A stretch of DNA of 11,500 bases from Eubacteriales Family XIII. Incertae Sedis bacterium (lineage in GTDB: Bacteria > Bacillota > Clostridia > Peptostreptococcales > Anaerovoracaceae), in NCBI GenBank assembly GCA_031263335.1, contig JAISGB010000260.1:1-11500 (forward strand), written 5' to 3'. The position numbers and the translations under genes were made by a program. Shown piece by piece: positions 1 through 7,589 of this stretch. Each line of letters starts with the position of its first letter. Within the stretch, counting starts at the first letter, position 1. The notes beneath the pieces are model-generated. The model was given only the letters and a program-made list of their open reading frames with translations, did not search any database and was not told the DNA's origin.

Positions 1-123
1 GCCCATCTGCGCGAAGCGGAAAAATATTGCGGACGCGCGCGTCTGAAAGGCCGGCGGGCGGAGATGGCCGCCCGGATCGCAAAATTGCTTGCGGACGGAT
101 CGATTGTTTCCGAAACAACGTGA
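1..123 (+). CDS. C-terminal end of an unrecognised protein (partial)
   Basis: Frame 1 is open from the first base to a TGA at 121-123 and gives 40 residues. They are charged and probably helical, beginning AHLREAEKYCGRARLKGRR and ending LLADGSIVSETT. Codon use (GC-rich third positions, many cgg/gcg/atc) resembles the genes around it. The stop overlaps a possible GTG start (120-122) of the following MFS exporter in a GTGA arrangement, which supports a real upstream gene that may be translationally coupled to the exporter. Regulators often precede exporters of this kind, but no HTH or other domain is visible in this fragment, so I assign no function. Confidence 0.55.
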   Translation, partial: AHLREAEKYCGRARLKGRRAEMAARIAKLLADGSIVSETT

Positions 124-146
124 GCGTGAAACGGACGCAAAAGACG

Positions 147-1517
147 ATGCGGAAAGAATCCAAGCGGACGACCCTGACGATCGTGCTGATCACAAGTTTC
201 CTCACTTCCTTTTCGCTGAGTTCGCTCAATATCGCAATCCCGATCATCGGAGAGGAATTTCACGGCTCGGCCGCGTCGCTGAATTGGATTCTCATCGCTT
301 TTACGCTGTGTACGCTTGCGCTTGCGATTCCGTTCGGAAAGCTCGCGCGGATACGGGGCAAACACGGGATCCTCAATGTCGGGATTTTGGCGTTCATGGT
401 CGCGAATGTTTCGGCTGTTTTTGCGCCGTCGCTCGATTTCCTTATCGCCTTGCGGATCCTTCAGGGCATCGGGTGCGCGATGATCTTTGCCACGAATACG
501 CCGATCCTGATCGATGCGTACCGAGACGACGGTCGGGGCCGCGTACTCGGGTTTCAGGCGGCTTGCGTTTACGCGGGGATGTCCGTCGGGCCGATCGTCG
601 GAGGATTTTTGACGCACGGTTTGGGATGGAGGAGCATCTTTGCGTGTACGGCCGCGATATCGGTCGTTTCGTTTGTCCTTTCGGTGTTTCGGCTTCCGAA
701 GCAGGGAAGGCCGTCCGAGAAAATACGGGAAGGGATCGGTTTCGGCAGCATCCTGTTGTTCGTCGTCACGATCCTGCTCGTCATGTATGGGCTTACGACG
801 ATCACGCGGACGATCGCGTCCTATATCATTCTCGGTTGCGGGTTTGTCTGCGCGGGATTCTTCGCAAGGCATGAGATGCGGGCGAAAAACCCGATCTTGG
901 ATATCGAGCTGCTTCGGAGCAACACGGCCTTCACCCTTTCCAATATCGCGGCGCTGTGCAACTATGCCGCGATGGGCGCCGTATCTTACTTGCTGTCCAT
1001 CTATCTGCAGACAGTGCGCGGCTATCCTTCGGATATCACCGGGCTGATCCTGATCTGCCAACCGGTTTTGCAGATTGCGCTGTCCATCGTCTCGGGAAGC
1101 CTTTCCGATCGATTTTTGCCGTGCCGCTTGGCCTCGATCGGGATGGGATTGTGCGCGGCTTCGCTGTGTCTGTGCGGGTTTGTGAACATCGATTCCCCGA
1201 TTGCGTATATTGTTTTCGCGCTTGTGGTCGCCGGCGTCGGTTACGGTTTCTTCGCGTCGCCCAATACAAACGCGATCATGTCGAGCGTTTCCGCCGATTA
1301 TTACAGCATGGCCTCCTCTGTTCTCAGCACGATGCGGTCGTCGGGGCATGTGATCGGCATGGCGATCATCACGATCATCATGAATCTCATGTTCGCCGCG
1401 ACGCCGATTGCGGAAGTGCCGCCGGAACAGATCGTACGTTGTATGCGCGCGGCGTTTTGCGCGTTGGCGGTCCTGTGCGTGATCGGCGTTTTGTTGTCGC
1501 TGAAAAGGAAGTCGTGA
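147..1517 (+). CDS. MFS multidrug-type exporter, DHA2 (14-TM) family
   Basis: A 456-residue integral membrane protein, almost wholly hydrophobic segments separated by short charged loops. The first membrane segment starts about residue 8. The D1-like motif SLNIAIPII (26-34), the loop 2-3 motif A (GKLARIRGKHG, 64-73) and the antiporter motif C (GMSVGPIVGG, 144-153) are visible. Length and layout fit the DHA2/EmrB-QacA family of proton-coupled drug exporters, normally about 450-500 residues with 14 helices. Substrate cannot be told. The ATG at 147 leaves a short cytosolic N terminus. A GTG at 120 overlapping the upstream stop would add nine residues and is a real alternative; neither has a clear Shine-Dalgarno sequence. 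A TTG at 27 would run through the upstream frame and is unlikely. It converges with the alcohol dehydrogenase gene, with 10 bp between stops. No TetR/MarR regulator is visible inside the window. Confidence 0.88.
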   Translation: MRKESKRTTLTIVLITSFLTSFSLSSLNIAIPIIGEEFHGSAASLNWILIAFTLCTLALAIPFGKLARIRGKHGILNVGILAFMVANVSAVFAPSLDFLIALRILQGIGCAMIFATNTPILIDAYRDDGRGRVLGFQAACVYAGMSVGPIVGGFLTHGLGWRSIFACTAAISVVSFVLSVFRLPKQGRPSEKIREGIGFGSILLFVVTILLVMYGLTTITRTIASYIILGCGFVCAGFFARHEMRAKNPILDIELLRSNTAFTLSNIAALCNYAAMGAVSYLLSIYLQTVRGYPSDITGLILICQPVLQIALSIVSGSLSDRFLPCRLASIGMGLCAASLCLCGFVNIDSPIAYIVFALVVAGVGYGFFASPNTNAIMSSVSADYYSMASSVLSTMRSSGHVIGMAIITIIMNLMFAATPIAEVPPEQIVRCMRAAFCALAVLCVIGVLLSLKRKS

Positions 1518-1527
1518 ACGGGCGCCG

Positions 1528-2721
1528 TTACTGTAAGGACAGCTTGAACACCTCGATCACATCCGCTTTTCCGAGCAGATGTATCCCCCATCCCGTGCCG
1601 ACGTGCTTCCGGCCGTCCAAGGCTTTTGCGGCCATCTCTTCGAAGCGGGCGTCGTCGATGTCATAGCCTTTCAGCTTGGTCGGAACCCCGAGATCCTCAC
1701 AAAAACGCTCCAAGCGCCGGATCATCTCCTCGATGACGTCATCGGGCCGATCATATGCGATATCGACGTCGAATATGCGGTTTGCGCATTGCATAAACCG
1801 GGGAATATTATACTTATATACATAACGAATATAGGAAGGGAGAATGACCGCCAATGAGGCGCCGTGCGCCATATCATACGCTCCCGAGAGTTCATGCCCG
1901 ATGTCGTGGCTGGCCCAATCCCCGTGCGTCCTCCCCATCTCGAGGATCTTGTTGTGCGCGATCGAGCCGGCCCACATGATTTCACCCCTCGCCGCGCAGT
2001 CGTCCGGATTCCGCAGGACGCCGGGGGCGTTGATCAGGATGGTTCTCGCACAGGCTTCGATCATGCGATCCGACAGGTCCACATTCGGGAAATTTACAAA
2101 GTAACGTTCGAGCAGATGCGCGAGGATATCGATGGCCCCGCAGGCCGTTTGGTACGGGGGCAGGGTGGTCGTATAGACGGGATTGAGTACGGCAAATTTC
2201 GGCAACAGGCATTCGCCGCCCGTATACCGCTTCTGCATCGTGCTGTCTTCGGTGATGCAACTGCCAAAGGAGGCTTCGCTGCCCGCCGCCGGGATCGTCA
2301 GGACGACGCCGATGCTGAGCGCCTCTCCGCCGAAGCGGATTTTCGGGAAGTAATAATCCTCCCAGATATCCTCATCTTCCCGCAATTTGACGCCCGCCGC
2401 AATGGCTTTACAGGTATCGATGACGCTGGCGCCGCCGACGGAAAGGATGAAATCCACCTGTTCTTTTTTGCACAGTTCAATCCCTTCAAGCGCGCGGGAA
2501 AGCAACGGATTGGGTTGGATGCCCGTGAATTCGATGTAGGGAATGCTTGCCTTCTCCAACACGGCGATCGCGTCCGCTACGGGCGCCTTGGGACTCGCCG
2601 CTCCGTAGTGCGCCAACAGCACCTTCGTCGCGCCGCATGTCTCGAGCATCTGCGGCAACCTATCCATGGCTTCCCTTCCGAACAGGATCCTCGTGGGCGC
2701 GTAAAATTCAAAATCCAACAT
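1528..2721 (-). CDS. Iron-containing alcohol dehydrogenase (YqhD/butanol dehydrogenase type)
   Basis: A 397-residue cytosolic oxidoreductase of the group III Fe-dependent alcohol dehydrogenases, which interconvert alcohols and aldehydes with NAD(P)H. The N-terminal nucleotide-binding half contains SVGGASVIDTCKAIA (94-108), the family's GGGSxxDxxK phosphate-binding motif with one Gly changed to Ala. The metal ligands line up as D198 and H202 (AIDILAH), H272 (SHDIGHELSG) and H286 (DMAHGASLA). The 14-residue spacing of the last two is typical. The start FEFYAPTRILFG and the overall length match YqhD/BdhA-like enzymes, so NADPH-dependent reduction of short aldehydes is the likely activity, but the substrate is inferred. 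ATG at 2721 is set by an AAAGGAG ribosome binding site nine bases upstream and by its own promoter. It follows the kinase operon on the same strand but looks separately expressed. Confidence 0.95.
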   Translation of the reverse strand: MLDFEFYAPTRILFGREAMDRLPQMLETCGATKVLLAHYGAASPKAPVADAIAVLEKASIPYIEFTGIQPNPLLSRALEGIELCKKEQVDFILSVGGASVIDTCKAIAAGVKLREDEDIWEDYYFPKIRFGGEALSIGVVLTIPAAGSEASFGSCITEDSTMQKRYTGGECLLPKFAVLNPVYTTTLPPYQTACGAIDILAHLLERYFVNFPNVDLSDRMIEACARTILINAPGVLRNPDDCAARGEIMWAGSIAHNKILEMGRTHGDWASHDIGHELSGAYDMAHGASLAVILPSYIRYVYKYNIPRFMQCANRIFDVDIAYDRPDDVIEEMIRRLERFCEDLGVPTKLKGYDIDDARFEEMAAKALDGRKHVGTGWGIHLLGKADVIEVFKLSLQ

Positions 2722-2730
2722 CTCTTCTCA

Positions 2731-2737
2731 CTCCTTT
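2731..2737 (-). promoter_or_regulatory. Ribosome binding site of the alcohol dehydrogenase gene
   Basis: On the - strand this reads AAAGGAG, followed by a nine-base spacer to the ATG at 2721. It is the strongest Shine-Dalgarno sequence in the window and fixes the dehydrogenase start. Confidence 0.85.
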
Positions 2738-2775
2738 GCGGAAAACAGCGATATTGCGACCGGTCGACTGATTTC

Positions 2776-2804
2776 ATTATAATTACTCTCCGTCTTGTGA
2801 CCAA
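2776..2804 (-). promoter_or_regulatory. Vegetative-type promoter for the alcohol dehydrogenase gene
   Basis: Read on the - strand, a TTGGTC -35 box (2799-2804) is followed by exactly 17 bases and a perfect TATAAT -10 box (2776-2781). Transcription should start near 2769, giving a leader of about 48 nt before the ATG. It lies in the 143-bp gap after the kinase gene, so the dehydrogenase need not depend on read-through from the operon. I see no inverted repeat next to it that would mark an operator. Confidence 0.75.
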
Positions 2805-2864
2805 TTCCAAAATATCCGGCTTTTTATTCCGGGTGAGAATAGATTGGAGTACCTTCCGCTTGAT

Positions 2865-5800
2865 TCAATCGGGAGGCCCGTAATCATAGATGACAGACCA
2901 TAACTCGATGCCGGTGGCGCTGACCGCGAGCAGGGAACCGTCGGCGTTCATTGAAAAATGATTGACGATGCCGTTGCAGGTCAATGTGTTCACCTGCTCG
3001 AGCGAAGGGATGTCGTAGAAGCTGATACGGTTCTCAACGCCGATCAAAAGGCGTTTCCCGTCATGTCCGAAATCCATATGCCGGATCTTGCCTTCCCCTC
3101 CGATTTTCGATTTCAAAACGGCGTAGGCCGGGTTCAAACGCGCATCCGGGACATCCCGGCCGGGATTGAAACGACTGAGCGTCTCCCCGGTAGAGATATC
3201 GCACAGATATCCGGCTATGTCGGTCGTATAGATGAAACGCCGCGCGTCGGGGCAAAAGTTCAAGGACCGGATGATGCCCGCGCCGCGGTATCGTTTGATG
3301 CAGTTGCCTGAATCCGTTTCGATGAGCAGGATGGCGTTCTCCTTGTCGTAACGTGAGACAAGCAGATGGTTCCCGTCCGGACTGAGCGGATTGCCGCGCG
3401 TCAAACGGATCTGCGGCGGCAATTCGTATCGCGGCCGCCTCGTCCGGACATCCCAAATCGTTGTGGGGTTTCCGGCGGTACGCCCGGAATGGAGTCGAGG
3501 AACGCGAAGCCTATGCCGCCACATGTCGCCTGAGAGCAACCGGTCCGTATCGCCGCAGAATGCCACCGTGTCCGCCCCGTTCCCCGGCAAAACGCCGGCC
3601 AAGGATATCGAGCGAATGCCGGTACACGCGCAACGCGCGGACACCGCAGCCCTGATTGCGGAAAGCCTCTCGTCCCCAAACGCGGGCATCCCGGACGCTT
3701 GGTTCAGGCAGTCCGCCGCTGTCGCCATATCACCCGACACGCGGGCCGCGTCCGCTTGTTCGATGAGCGCGGCGAAGGCGCGTTCATCGGACAGTCGATG
3801 CGCCAAGCTCTCGATGCGGCTCAGGGACAGGCTCGCGCGATAGGACGCTTCGGGACGGAATACTCGTTCGGCAATGGTTTCGGTGCTTCTCCAATCATAA
3901 CGCTCAAGGATGGCGTCCCTGCCGGGTACGCCGATGATTTCCTCCGGCATATAATCGAACGGACCCAATCGCGTTACGCAGGAGACGCGGTATCCGCCGG
4001 CCAAATCCCAGAGTTTGTCCACCCTGTGACGCCAACTGCCGAAAAGCCGGCCGACCGACCAAGCCTTGGTTCCGTCTCCGATGAAAGCAAGCGCGAAAAC
4101 GGGGGACTCATGTCCGGGGAATTCTCTCACACACGCGCCCGTTTGCACGTCCCAAAGCCGTATGACATGATCCGCGCCCGCGCCCAAAAGCCGCAATCCG
4201 TCCGGCGAGAAACAGGCGATCCTCATAAACTCGCCGGCGGCGCCGAGAGAACGAATCGGCCGCATTTCAGCCAAATCGTACAAGATACATCCTTTTTTCC
4301 CGTAAAACGCGGCGTAACGACCGCCCGGCGAGAAGGTTGCCCAATAATAGTCGTCTTTCCCTCCGATTTTCACACGGGTCCGACCGTGTCCTTCCGGGTC
4401 GATCCGCTCGAGCGTTTGACCGCCGCTTGCGACGTATACATACCGGCCGCCGCTCGCGCCGAATCCTGCGCTCTCCCGGGTGTATTCGGATTGCTTTCGG
4501 AGGACGCGGAACCTTCGGATTTCCTTCATCTCCCGCGCGTCCCAAAGTATGCCGGTTCGCCCCTCGTCCCTTGAAAAGGCGAGCGCGCCGTCCGCGCTGA
4601 AGCAGAGGGCGGTTACGGCCGCATCGTGTCCGGAGAGCCTTGTGACGTCCCTGTCCCGGTCCGGGTCGAAGTCATCCTCATCTTCATCCTCGTCCTCGTC
4701 CTCAACTTCATCTTCATCCGCATCCTCATCCTCAACGTTGTCGTCGCAGTCCATGTCGAAAAAAAAGTCGCGTTCCGCTTCGATGGCGCCGTCGCTCACG
4801 CCCAACCACAGGATGTCTTTGTTTATGCCGAAGCAGGTCCGGATAGGGGCGTTCGCGTCCCGATCTTCCTCCCAACGATATCGCAGCCCGATCGTCCGGC
4901 AGAACTGCGCTTCGCCGTATTCGTCCTTCATGAGACGCTCCAAGGCTTCGAGGCCGGGCAGATCGTTCTTTGCCGCGGCCTTTTCAAACGCCGCCTTCGC
5001 CGCCTTGTAATCGCCGCGTTCCGCGTGAAATTGCACCAAAAGAAAGTACTTTCGGTCGCAGTCCGGCGTGTTTTCGATGCGCGTGATTGCCGCAAGATCG
5101 TCCGCCTTTCCCTGCCTCCACAGATGCAACAGGGAATTGTACGTTGCGTCCAAGTGGACGGGATCGATCTCCAACGCGCTTTCCCAACATTTCTCCGCTT
5201 CACGCGGCTTCCCCAAATCCAAATAGGACAGCGCCCGATTGTTCAGATTGTCCGCCGTATTCGAGGCGGCCTCCGGTGTTTCGCGGGGATAGGGGGCGCC
5301 GATTGTTTGCCGGTAGGCTTCAAGCAGACGGCTTTCAACCTCCGAAAAATTGCGCGGACGCTTCCGCGGCGCTTCGTTCAGGCAATCGCGCAGAAGGTCC
5401 TTCAATATATCCGGCATCATGACGCGCAGGTCGTTTGCAAGATAGCTTTCAAGCCCGACGCTCGCTGCGGCGCTTGCCCGCCAAGGGATGGCGCCCATGA
5501 ACATCTCCAGAACGCTGACCGCGAAGCTGTAGATGTCCATCTGCTTCGTCGCGGGTTGCCCGGCGATCTGTTCGGGAGAGCAGTAGGCCCTTGTGCCGAT
5601 AAATCCTCTGCCGTCCGCGCCCGCGTCGCCCTGCGCAAAGGACGCCGCGATTCCGAAATCCGCGATCTTCACATCGCCGTCCGTCGTGAGCAGAATGTTG
5701 CTCGGCTTGATGTCGCGGTGAATCACACCGTTTTCGTGCGCATAGACAAGGCCGCGCGCCGTTTGTACGGAGATGTCCAAGATGTTTTCAAGGATCCGCC

Positions 5801-6266
5801 TTTGGCTCGAATCCTCGTTTCCCGGATCCCTGTACATCCGCGCGATCCGTTCTTTCAGGTTGCCGCCGTCCATCCACTCCGAAAAGAGCGAAGGCAGGCC
5901 GTCGATGTCGCGCACATAGCAGCAGGATACGATATGGGGATGCAGATCGAGGTTTATCCGGGTCTCCGCCTCGGACACGAACCAATGCTTTTCCTCCTCT
6001 GTGCGGAACATATCCGCGTGCGGCTGTTTGATCGCCAGATCGATGCCCCATTCCGTATGGCGCACAGGGATGATACGTCCCATCGTTGATTCGATGGGGT
6101 CGCCTTTCACCTCGTAGATATCCAAAATGCGGTCTCCGACGCGAATCGGCGTATTTCGGCGCGGCGGTTCCCGATCCGGTTTCGTGTCGGGCGGCAGGGG
6201 ATGCGCCGCGTCATAAACGGTCTCGTCACAGTCCGTTTCATCGGAAAACAGATCGTTCCGGTTCAT
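2865..6266 (-). CDS. Ser/Thr protein kinase with TPRs, acidic linker and two WD40-like blocks
   Basis: A 1133-residue protein with no signal or membrane segment, so cytosolic. The kinase domain (about 50-320) has the ATP-binding K80 (LAIKQP), HRDIKPSN (183-190, catalytic D185), DFG (203-205) and SPE (230-232, in place of APE), so phosphotransfer to Ser/Thr is expected. Its glycine loop is degenerate (ESTMG, 59-63, instead of GxGxxG). Next come two TPR-like units (about 338-371 and 403-436), an acidic tract (501-540), and roughly ten WD40-like strands in two blocks (about 541-800 and 885-1127) with FSPDG and LWD motifs. A helical stretch (about 806-880) separates the blocks. TPR and WD40 regions normally bind partners. 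The ATG at 6266 overlaps the upstream FHA gene's TGA as ATGA, implying translational coupling. The longer ORF upstream of it reads Arg-rich shadow sequence of the FHA gene. Confidence 0.93.
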   Translation of the reverse strand: MNRNDLFSDETDCDETVYDAAHPLPPDTKPDREPPRRNTPIRVGDRILDIYEVKGDPIESTMGRIIPVRHTEWGIDLAIKQPHADMFRTEEEKHWFVSEAETRINLDLHPHIVSCCYVRDIDGLPSLFSEWMDGGNLKERIARMYRDPGNEDSSQRRILENILDISVQTARGLVYAHENGVIHRDIKPSNILLTTDGDVKIADFGIAASFAQGDAGADGRGFIGTRAYCSPEQIAGQPATKQMDIYSFAVSVLEMFMGAIPWRASAAASVGLESYLANDLRVMMPDILKDLLRDCLNEAPRKRPRNFSEVESRLLEAYRQTIGAPYPRETPEAASNTADNLNNRALSYLDLGKPREAEKCWESALEIDPVHLDATYNSLLHLWRQGKADDLAAITRIENTPDCDRKYFLLVQFHAERGDYKAAKAAFEKAAAKNDLPGLEALERLMKDEYGEAQFCRTIGLRYRWEEDRDANAPIRTCFGINKDILWLGVSDGAIEAERDFFFDMDCDDNVEDEDADEDEVEDEDEDEDEDDFDPDRDRDVTRLSGHDAAVTALCFSADGALAFSRDEGRTGILWDAREMKEIRRFRVLRKQSEYTRESAGFGASGGRYVYVASGGQTLERIDPEGHGRTRVKIGGKDDYYWATFSPGGRYAAFYGKKGCILYDLAEMRPIRSLGAAGEFMRIACFSPDGLRLLGAGADHVIRLWDVQTGACVREFPGHESPVFALAFIGDGTKAWSVGRLFGSWRHRVDKLWDLAGGYRVSCVTRLGPFDYMPEEIIGVPGRDAILERYDWRSTETIAERVFRPEASYRASLSLSRIESLAHRLSDERAFAALIEQADAARVSGDMATAADCLNQASGMPAFGDERLSAIRAAVSARCACTGIRSISLAGVLPGNGADTVAFCGDTDRLLSGDMWRHRLRVPRLHSGRTAGNPTTIWDVRTRRPRYELPPQIRLTRGNPLSPDGNHLLVSRYDKENAILLIETDSGNCIKRYRGAGIIRSLNFCPDARRFIYTTDIAGYLCDISTGETLSRFNPGRDVPDARLNPAYAVLKSKIGGEGKIRHMDFGHDGKRLLIGVENRISFYDIPSLEQVNTLTCNGIVNHFSMNADGSLLAVSATGIELWSVIYDYGPPD
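4647..4766 (-). repeat. Acidic low-complexity coding tract (degenerate GAx repeat)
   Basis: This stretch codes residues 501-540 of the kinase, mostly Asp and Glu. On the - strand it is an imperfect tandem of GAG/GAC/GAT codons, densest around 4668-4733. It joins the TPR part to the first WD40 block. Similar tracts act as flexible linkers or electrostatic contact surfaces. The near-repetitive DNA could change length by slippage. It keeps the reading frame here. Confidence 0.8.
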
Positions 6267-7513
6267 AGCGCGCCCTCTATCCTCTCCTTGAATTCGCGCG
6301 CGCTTTGGCAACCGATCTTCGGATCCTCGACGAGCGCGGCGTCGATGACCTTCGCGAGCTTTTGGGGCAGATCGGGGTTCCGCTTTCGGATGGGGATGGC
6401 GTCCTCGATCAGCGCCAGCCTCCATTTGTCGGCATAGCTCAAGTCCTTGGGGGGCAGGCCGGTCAGCATATAGTAATAGGTGGCGGCGGCGGCCCATACG
6501 TCCGCCTCCGGTCCCGCGTGCTTGTAATATTTGATCTGGACGCGCGGGGTAAACGCGGCCGTCCCCGCGAACTCCCCCGTCCCGGTCGGATCGATCAGGT
6601 TCTCCGTCTTGATCTTGTCGGTCAGTTCATACAGCTTGGAGAGTCCGAAGTCGCTGATCTTTACCTCCGGCATATCGGAAGCGTCCGTCAGCAGGATGTT
6701 CTCCGGCTGGATATTCCGGTGGATAAACCCCGTCTCGATCGTCCCGTTCGCGCTTACAAACTCGGCGTGATGGGCAAAGTCGAGCGCGTCAAGCGTCTGA
6801 AGGATGATATGCGTCGCCGTCTCCTCGGACAATCTGCCGCCGGAACGTCGCATGAGGTCGTTCACATTGCCTCCCGCGCAAAGCTCTTGGGCGACATAGT
6901 ACCACGTTTCCCATTCGCCGAAGGCGACCCGCCGAACGATATGCGGATGCTTCAATTCGCCGGAGAGGATCGCTTCCGCCAAAAAATACAGCTTGCTCGT
7001 CTCTGCCGGGATTCCGCGCATACTCATGAATTTGAACGCGAATTCCTCGCCCGTTTGCTCATTGCGCGCGCGCCATACCTCTCCCATGCCGCTCCGTCCG
7101 AGGAGTTCGATCCCCCTGTACCCGTCTATCACCCGATCTTCCATGATGTCTCGGACGGACGAGAAAAAGGTGAGTTCGCATTCGGGGCCGACGCCCAAGC
7201 GGTCGCCGTCCTTCAAGGGGACAAACCCGTACTCCGCGTCCGACATCACATGAATGCCCGCGTTCGGCTCTTTGTTCCGCCCTCCGATCAGCGTCCCGTT
7301 CAGCCATGTGCCGTTCAGGCTGGAAAGGTCGCGCACGAGGACATAGGGCGGACTGATGTCGAGCGCGCAATGGCGCCGGGAAACCCTGCTGTCCGGCAAC
7401 ATGACGGCGCAGTCGTTCCTGCGCCCGGCAAAGACGCATAGGTTGCGGTCAAAGACGAACTCCGTCCCCCGTAAACGTCCCTTGGTTACCTTCAATGTGA
7501 TTGTTTCTCGCAT
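6263..7513 (-). CDS. FHA domain-kinase fold fusion, probable pseudokinase
   Basis: A 416-residue soluble protein. The N-terminal FHA domain (about 5-118), a phosphothreonine-binding module, shows GR (30-31), SRRH (45-48) and SSLNGTWLNG (64-73). The kinase fold (about 130-414) has an intact glycine loop (GRSGMGEVW, 139-147), K161, E180 and DFG (288-290). The catalytic loop reads HRNIQPEN (265-272) rather than HRDxKPxN: the catalytic Asp is Asn267 and the catalytic-loop Lys is Gln269. The APE position reads TPR (322-324); I recall PRxQ variants in some bacterial FHA kinases, so that change alone means little. Nucleotide binding is plausible, normal phosphotransfer is not. ATG at 7513 has AAAGGAG ten bases upstream; the 24 codons further upstream are GC-rich read-through. 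Its stop overlaps the next kinase's start, so the two are probably made together and may form a pseudokinase/kinase pair. Confidence 0.93.
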   Translation of the reverse strand: MRETITLKVTKGRLRGTEFVFDRNLCVFAGRRNDCAVMLPDSRVSRRHCALDISPPYVLVRDLSSLNGTWLNGTLIGGRNKEPNAGIHVMSDAEYGFVPLKDGDRLGVGPECELTFFSSVRDIMEDRVIDGYRGIELLGRSGMGEVWRARNEQTGEEFAFKFMSMRGIPAETSKLYFLAEAILSGELKHPHIVRRVAFGEWETWYYVAQELCAGGNVNDLMRRSGGRLSEETATHIILQTLDALDFAHHAEFVSANGTIETGFIHRNIQPENILLTDASDMPEVKISDFGLSKLYELTDKIKTENLIDPTGTGEFAGTAAFTPRVQIKYYKHAGPEADVWAAAATYYYMLTGLPPKDLSYADKWRLALIEDAIPIRKRNPDLPQKLAKVIDAALVEDPKIGCQSAREFKERIEGAL

Positions 7514-7523
7514 GTCCCCTATG

Positions 7524-7530
7524 CTCCTTT
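7524..7530 (-). promoter_or_regulatory. Ribosome binding site choosing the FHA-kinase start
   Basis: AAAGGAG on the - strand, ten bases before the ATG at 7513. It argues against the longer in-frame start at 7585, which has no such site. The 76-bp gap it sits in is very GC-rich (7555-7580) but shows no clear hairpin-plus-U-tract terminator, so transcription probably continues through. Confidence 0.7.
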
Positions 7531-7589
7531 GTTCGGCTATATTTCGGTCCAAGGCCGGCGCCCGCGCGCCCGCGCGTCTCCTCAAAATT

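Noticed and set aside
1517..1529. Small hairpin (AACGG-GCG-CCGTT) across the convergent stop codons
   Set aside because: Only five pairs and no U tract on either strand, so I do not call it a terminator although the position would suit one.
2805..2864. Terminator after the kinase operon
   Set aside because: CCGGAATAAAAAGCCGG (2816-2832 on the - strand) resembles a stem but has only short imperfect pairing and no following U run.
1864..2883. 339-codon open frame on the + strand
   Set aside because: It is antisense to the alcohol dehydrogenase, which has catalytic motifs, promoter and ribosome binding site; the + translation is low-complexity, rich in Arg, Asp and Gly, and without domains.
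4626..6089. 487-codon open frame on the + strand
   Set aside because: It is antisense to the kinase domain and TPR region and reads as Arg/Val-rich shadow sequence; its hydrophobic start is the complement of the acidic tract.
6267..6497. 77-codon N-terminal extension of the WD40 kinase
   Set aside because: It overlaps the C-terminal coding region of the FHA gene, is Arg-rich shadow sequence, and the ATGA overlap at 6266 gives a better start.
6305..7441. 378-codon open frame on the + strand
   Set aside because: It is the complement of the FHA-kinase gene, with no recognisable motif and no ribosome binding site.
7554..7580. GC-rich repeat (GCGCGGGCGCGCGGGCGCC) before the FHA gene as a terminator or attenuator
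   Set aside because: Self-complementary at random in such GC content, with no U tract and no leader peptide.
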